In this document: piece by piece, positions 7,192-9,819 of the stretch
Numbering within the stretch: position 1 is the stretch's first letter
How the letters are laid out: each line of letters begins with the position of its first letter
NCBI GenBank assembly: GCA_044340025.1
Contig: JBIIUJ010000097.1
Span: 1-9,819, forward strand
Source: JBIIUJ01 sp044340025
GTDB taxonomy: Bacteria; Pseudomonadota; Alphaproteobacteria; Caulobacterales; Aquidulcibacteraceae
Direction of reading: 5' to 3'
Length of the DNA: 9,819 nucleotides
The notes under the pieces: generated by a model
What the model was told of the DNA's origin: nothing
Seen by the model: the letters and a program-made list of their open reading frames with translations, nothing else
The model's database searches: none
Made by a program: the position numbers and the translations under genes

Positions 7192-7998
7192 TCAGCTGGC
7201 GAGCAGCATTGGCCGGCGGATGCCTGCGTCGAACAGGTCCTTGGTGAGGCTGCCGAACAGGGCATTGTGAACAAGGTCGTGGCGCACGACGCCACAAGCG
7301 ATGAGGTCGGCCCCAAAACCGTCCGCCGCTCCGGTCAAGGCCGCAAGGACGCTGCGCCCTTGGGTGGGCGCCACCTCGAGTCGAGCGCTTACGCCGTGCG
7401 CGGTGGCGAAATGGACGGCTTCCAGACCGGAATGGGCTCGCCGGGTCACGCCGGGCTCTTCGACCTCGACGACGATCAGCTCCGTCTCCGCGCCGGCGAT
7501 CGCGACGGCCGCCTTCAGCGCCCGCGAAGCGGCGGCCCCAGGCTTCCACGCTAGGATGATGCGTTTCAGTCCGGCGCCGGGATCAAATCCCTGCGGTGCA
7601 AACACGATCGGTCCGCCGTCAAACAGGGCGACGGTCTTGATCATGCCAAAAGCCGGCGTGGGCCGGTCGGGTACGCCCAGGACGCCGATGTCGCACACCT
7701 GGACCAGCGCGGCGAAGGTCTCCCCGATGCCTTCAGCGAAATTGGCGCGCGCGTGCACGGAAAGCGAAGCGCCGTGCTCGCGCGCCAGAGTCTCCAGCGC
7801 GCTTTGCACGTCGGCTTCGACGGCGTCGCCCCGGGGATGCGCCGGCGAAAGGACATCTGTTTCGTAGGCTAGCGCCTCCACGTGGGCGCCGTGGCGTGCC
7901 GCCAAGAGGCAGGCGACTTTCATGGCGGCGAAGTCACAGCCGTCGAGAGGACGTTCAACACGGACAGCGATGCGTCGCAAACGCTTTTGTTGGGTCAC
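7192..7998 (-). CDS. Tandem-domain universal stress protein (UspA family)
   Basis: A 268-residue minus-strand protein with two Usp modules. It starts at GTG (7998) with AAGGAG (plus-strand 8005-8010) six bases upstream, a good ribosome site. Domain 1 (about residues 8-137) opens RRIAVRVERPLDG; domain 2 (about 145-268) opens LKRIILAWKPGAAASRALKAAV, the form common in alphaproteobacterial Usp proteins. The C-terminal ATP-site motif, normally G-x2-G-x9-G-S/T, is present with correct spacing but reads G236-VV-R239-x9-G249-S250, so one glycine is arginine and ATP binding is doubtful. Usp proteins are cytoplasmic and rise on starvation, low oxygen or other stress; the molecular role here is unknown. 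It is convergent with the VOC operon and sits between the catabolic cluster and the lower-GC right-hand block, probably independent of both. Confidence 0.92.
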   Translation of the reverse strand: MTQQKRLRRIAVRVERPLDGCDFAAMKVACLLAARHGAHVEALAYETDVLSPAHPRGDAVEADVQSALETLAREHGASLSVHARANFAEGIGETFAALVQVCDIGVLGVPDRPTPAFGMIKTVALFDGGPIVFAPQGFDPGAGLKRIILAWKPGAAASRALKAAVAIAGAETELIVVEVEEPGVTRRAHSGLEAVHFATAHGVSARLEVAPTQGRSVLAALTGAADGFGADLIACGVVRHDLVHNALFGSLTKDLFDAGIRRPMLLAS

Positions 7999-8077
7999 GG
8001 CGAACTCCTTGAGACGGCACGCAGAGCCGTTTGGCCCAACGTTAGAGAGGGCACAGGGGGCTCCAACTCAAATTCAT

Positions 8078-8431
8078 GTGAGTGCCTTGCTGGGGGCTGG
8101 GTCACTTGTCTTGGCGAGTGCCGGTGGCTGGATAGCCGTTAAACAGACTGGTCATGCCCCGCCTCCTCCAATATCGTCTCTCCCCAGCGCCGGGAGCATC
8201 AGCATTTCATCGGGATCATCGCTGCCTTAAGGCGCGGCAACAGACGGTGCGCCACCAGTGAAGGTGGAACCAATTGTGCCGGTCCAGCCACAAGCTCGCG
8301 TCCCGGACTTTATTGTTGGCTCCAATCTGGGGACTTCGGGAGAGACGCTAATGCGCGACCGCCAGATTGGGTCGGCCATGAATTGCACGCTCGATGGAAG
8401 TTTACCGGTCGTCTGTGACCCAGCCCCCTGA
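8078..8431 (+). pseudogene. Possible small membrane or secreted protein gene broken by an in-frame TAA
   Basis: From GTG 8078 a frame encodes 50 residues, beginning MSALLGAGSLVLASAGGWIA (a hydrophobic, membrane-anchor-like stretch) and continuing with a Pro/Ser-rich linker (HAPPPPISSLP, SISISSGSSLP). It stops at TAA 8228-8230. The same frame then stays open for 66 more codons to TGA 8429-8431, giving protein-like text: PPVKVEPIVPVQPQ, then VPDFIVGSNLGTSGETLMRD and a tail with two Cys (NCTLDGSLPVVCDPAP). Together this looks like an anchor, linker and small C-terminal domain of about 117 residues with one nonsense codon. I recognise no family. No strong ribosome site precedes 8078. It could also be a short real gene followed by chance open frame, or no gene. 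Confidence 0.3.
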
Positions 8432-8473
8432 TCCGGGCCATTCATTCGGAGAGTCCGTTCGCCTTTTGAGGTG

Positions 8474-8489
8474 CCCCGGTCATTCGGGG
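8474..8489. repeat. Small inverted repeat (CCCCG/CGGGG hairpin)
   Basis: CCCCG (8474-8478), loop GTCATT, then CGGGG (8485-8489). The 5-bp GC stem lies 43 bases after the end of the broken frame and has no T-run after it, so a terminator role is weak. The loop carries part of the TCATTCGG repeat that also occurs at 8442-8449. It might be a remnant of a mobile-element end, but no partner end was found. Confidence 0.3.
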
Positions 8490-8602
8490 GGTAAAGGAGA
8501 AGGCGGCTCGCGGGCGTGCAAAGTGACACCCCCTCCCGACCTGCCCCACTAGGCTCGAGCCCTAGCCCCAAGGCGCAACCTCGCCATGGCCCGCGCTGCC
8601 TG

Positions 8603-8660
8603 CCCCAACCCCAACCTGGCCCCAGGCTCAACCGCACCACTGCCCCCACCACCCCCACCC
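8603..8660 (-). repeat. G-rich tract on the minus strand, possible quadruplex
   Basis: The plus strand has six C-runs: C4 at 8603-8606, 8609-8612 and 8620-8623, then C5 at 8643-8647 and 8652-8656, and C3 at 8658-8660. The minus strand therefore has two groups of three G-runs separated by a 19-base loop. The loop is longer than in the strict quadruplex rule, so folding is possible but not assured. It may simply be low-complexity DNA. Confidence 0.4.
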
Positions 8661-8857
8661 GCCGCACCGCAGCAGGCGGGGGAAGCGGTGACCAGCTCTC
8701 GAATGGTTGCAAGCGGCTCTGGTCCGGCGATCCCCGCGATGGCTGACGCCAACGCGCTGCAAAAGTCAGCATTTTCCATCTAGGATAATGCCTGCAGTTG
8801 GTGTGAGGATTAGGCCGCAATCCGGAGGATCCCTCCATCGACCTGCAAGGTATCGGG

Positions 8858-9819
8858 ATGAACGAAAGCAAGCCCAAGAGCGTTGCGAAGCCCCTCGAAG
8901 CAACACGCCGCCAGCTTCTTGACACTGGTACGCGCAATCGTCTGGTCCACGTCAATCGGGCCAATACCCGCGCGAACTGCCTCAACATCGTCAACGAGCG
9001 CGCTGATGACGTTTTCTCGATCCTGCGGATCGAAGCGAAGCGCATGCGGTTCAAGGCCTTGGGAAAGGACAAGCAGCCGGGTGATGATGAGTTGCTGCTA
9101 GCGGCAGATGAGGCCAGTGTCACTGACGATCCTGGGCGGCACACGGATGCATTTCTCGAGACGCCCCTCGGGCCAGATGCGCTGGCAAAGCGACTGCTGA
9201 GGCTTGCCACGGATGCCCGGACCGCAGAGGAAGAGCAGGGCGTCAACATCCTATACTTGGCAATCGGGTTCCTGCGCTGGCGCGAAAGCACCAGCTCCCA
9301 AATCCAGCGCGAGTCGCCTCTGATCCTGCTGCCGGTCAAGCTGGTTCGCAATGAGCGGACTTCGGCCTACGACCTGACGGTTCGCGATGAGGACCTGACC
9401 ACCAACCTTCCACTCCAGGAGAGATTACGTCAGGACTTTGGGATCACCCTGCCTGAGGTCGATGAGGTCGAGGGCTGGACACCCACTGCCTACTTTGCAG
9501 CGGTTCAGGACAAGATCGAGCGTCAACCAGGATGGTCAATCGATCCAGATGGTATGCAGCTTGGCTTCTTCTCGTTCGCGAAGCTGCTGATGCATCGCGA
9601 CCTCGATCCGGCAAATTGGCCAGAGAGTTCGTTCGCCGAGAACGAGTTGCTGAACAGCCTGCTGCTGGACGGGTTCGACGATGGATCGTGCTTCGCAGAT
9701 GAGGACGGCAAGCTCGATGAAGCCTTCGACCCAGCCGACATCATTCAGGTGATCGATGCCGATGCGTCAGAGACAAGGGTCATCGAAGCTGTCAGGCGAG
9801 GAACAAGCCTTGTCGTGCA
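8858..9819 (+). CDS. DUF4011-domain SF1 helicase-type protein, Hhe-like antiphage candidate (5' part, runs off the window)
   Basis: A frame open from 8807 to the window end; ATG 8858 is the only good start, with AAGG about eight bases upstream, and gives 320 residues with no stop. The text matches the DUF4011 domain that begins large SF1-helicase proteins: RRQLLDTGTRNRLVHVNR (residues 17-34), EEEQGVNILYLAIGFLRW (124-141), SPLILLPVKL (153-162), LGFFSFAKLLMHRDLDP (235-251) and IDADASETRVIEAVRRGTSL (299-318). In this family the last segment directly precedes the Walker A loop (QGPPGTGKS type), so the helicase core should start just past the edge. Full proteins are usually well over 1,000 residues, often with a C-terminal Vsr-like or other nuclease. 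The DUF4011-helicase-Vsr form is the antiphage system Hhe. The nuclease end is not visible, so naming it Hhe is inference. GC content is lower than in the catabolic cluster. Confidence 0.85.
   Translation, partial: MNESKPKSVAKPLEATRRQLLDTGTRNRLVHVNRANTRANCLNIVNERADDVFSILRIEAKRMRFKALGKDKQPGDDELLLAADEASVTDDPGRHTDAFLETPLGPDALAKRLLRLATDARTAEEEQGVNILYLAIGFLRWRESTSSQIQRESPLILLPVKLVRNERTSAYDLTVRDEDLTTNLPLQERLRQDFGITLPEVDEVEGWTPTAYFAAVQDKIERQPGWSIDPDGMQLGFFSFAKLLMHRDLDPANWPESSFAENELLNSLLLDGFDDGSCFADEDGKLDEAFDPADIIQVIDADASETRVIEAVRRGTSLVV

Larger units (their letters stand above)
7999..8857. other. Long gene-poor junction region
   Basis: About 860 bases between two divergent genes, the stress-protein gene to the left and the DUF4011 gene to the right. 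I find no intact gene that I trust. The left part should hold the promoter of the stress-protein gene. It contains a frame broken by a stop (8078-8431), an 8-base direct repeat TCATTCGG (8442-8449 and 8480-8487) whose second copy overlaps a small hairpin, and a C-rich patch (8603-8660). I see no tRNA, integrase or transposase gene and no clear insertion-sequence ends. Codon texture and base content are mixed, as in decayed DNA next to an island. Confidence 0.6.

Noticed and set aside
8549..8783. Small overlapping frames on both strands (minus 8779-8549, starting MENADFCSALASAIAG; plus 8586-8783)
   Set aside because: The minus frame has a plausible first 30 residues but turns into Gly/Ala low complexity, has no clear ribosome site and matches no family I know; the plus frame is mainly the Pro-rich C-run text.
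8227..9351. Long minus-strand open frame (374 codons) across the junction region and the DUF4011 gene
   Set aside because: Its translation is Ser/Arg-rich without family motifs, and the plus strand from 8858 has clear DUF4011 motifs; it is a shadow.
1..9819. CRISPR array, rRNA, riboswitch or complete insertion sequence
   Set aside because: No regularly spaced repeats, conserved RNA motifs, transposase gene or paired terminal inverted repeats were seen.

Overview
The window looks like chromosomal DNA of a high-GC alphaproteobacterium, most like a sphingomonad or Caulobacter relative. This rests on the strong GC bias, GTG starts, tight gene spacing, the style of the TonB-dependent receptor, and a Tat-type signal with an 'MIDRRGILGG' start. 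The genus cannot be read from the sequence. A possible divergent gene may begin at the left edge (1-38, minus strand).

Region 1 (122-6949, all plus strand) is an accessory catabolic or uptake cluster made of two probable transcription units. The first holds a zinc-free NADP-dependent MDR oxidoreductase, a small VOC (glyoxalase-fold) protein and a LysR regulator. After a 164-base gap comes the second: a TonB-dependent outer-membrane receptor, an alpha/beta hydrolase-fold protein with a Tat-like signal peptide, and a two-domain VOC protein. In the second unit the genes are 3 bases apart and then overlap as ATGA. The simplest reading is uptake of a bulky or hydrophobic small molecule, with periplasmic binding or conversion, then cytoplasmic reduction and rearrangement under LysR control. 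The substrate is unknown. The most unusual point is that the hydrolase has His (GYHTG) where the nucleophilic Ser of the GxSxG elbow normally sits, while the acid and His of the triad are still present.

Region 2 (6950-7998) has a short intergenic stretch with a perfect 8-bp hairpin, then a minus-strand tandem-domain universal stress protein.

Region 3 (7999-8857) is about 860 bases without a convincing intact gene. It holds a broken-looking open frame with an internal TAA, short repeats, a small hairpin and a strongly C-rich (G-rich on the other strand) low-complexity patch. It reads as a junction into a different block of DNA.

Region 4 (8858 to the right end) is the 5' part of a large gene whose first 320 residues match the DUF4011 domain of large SF1-helicase proteins. 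It runs off the window just before the expected Walker A loop. This architecture is that of Hhe-type (DUF4011-helicase-Vsr) antiphage proteins and relatives, so the right end probably enters a defence island. Its base composition is visibly lower in GC than the catabolic cluster.
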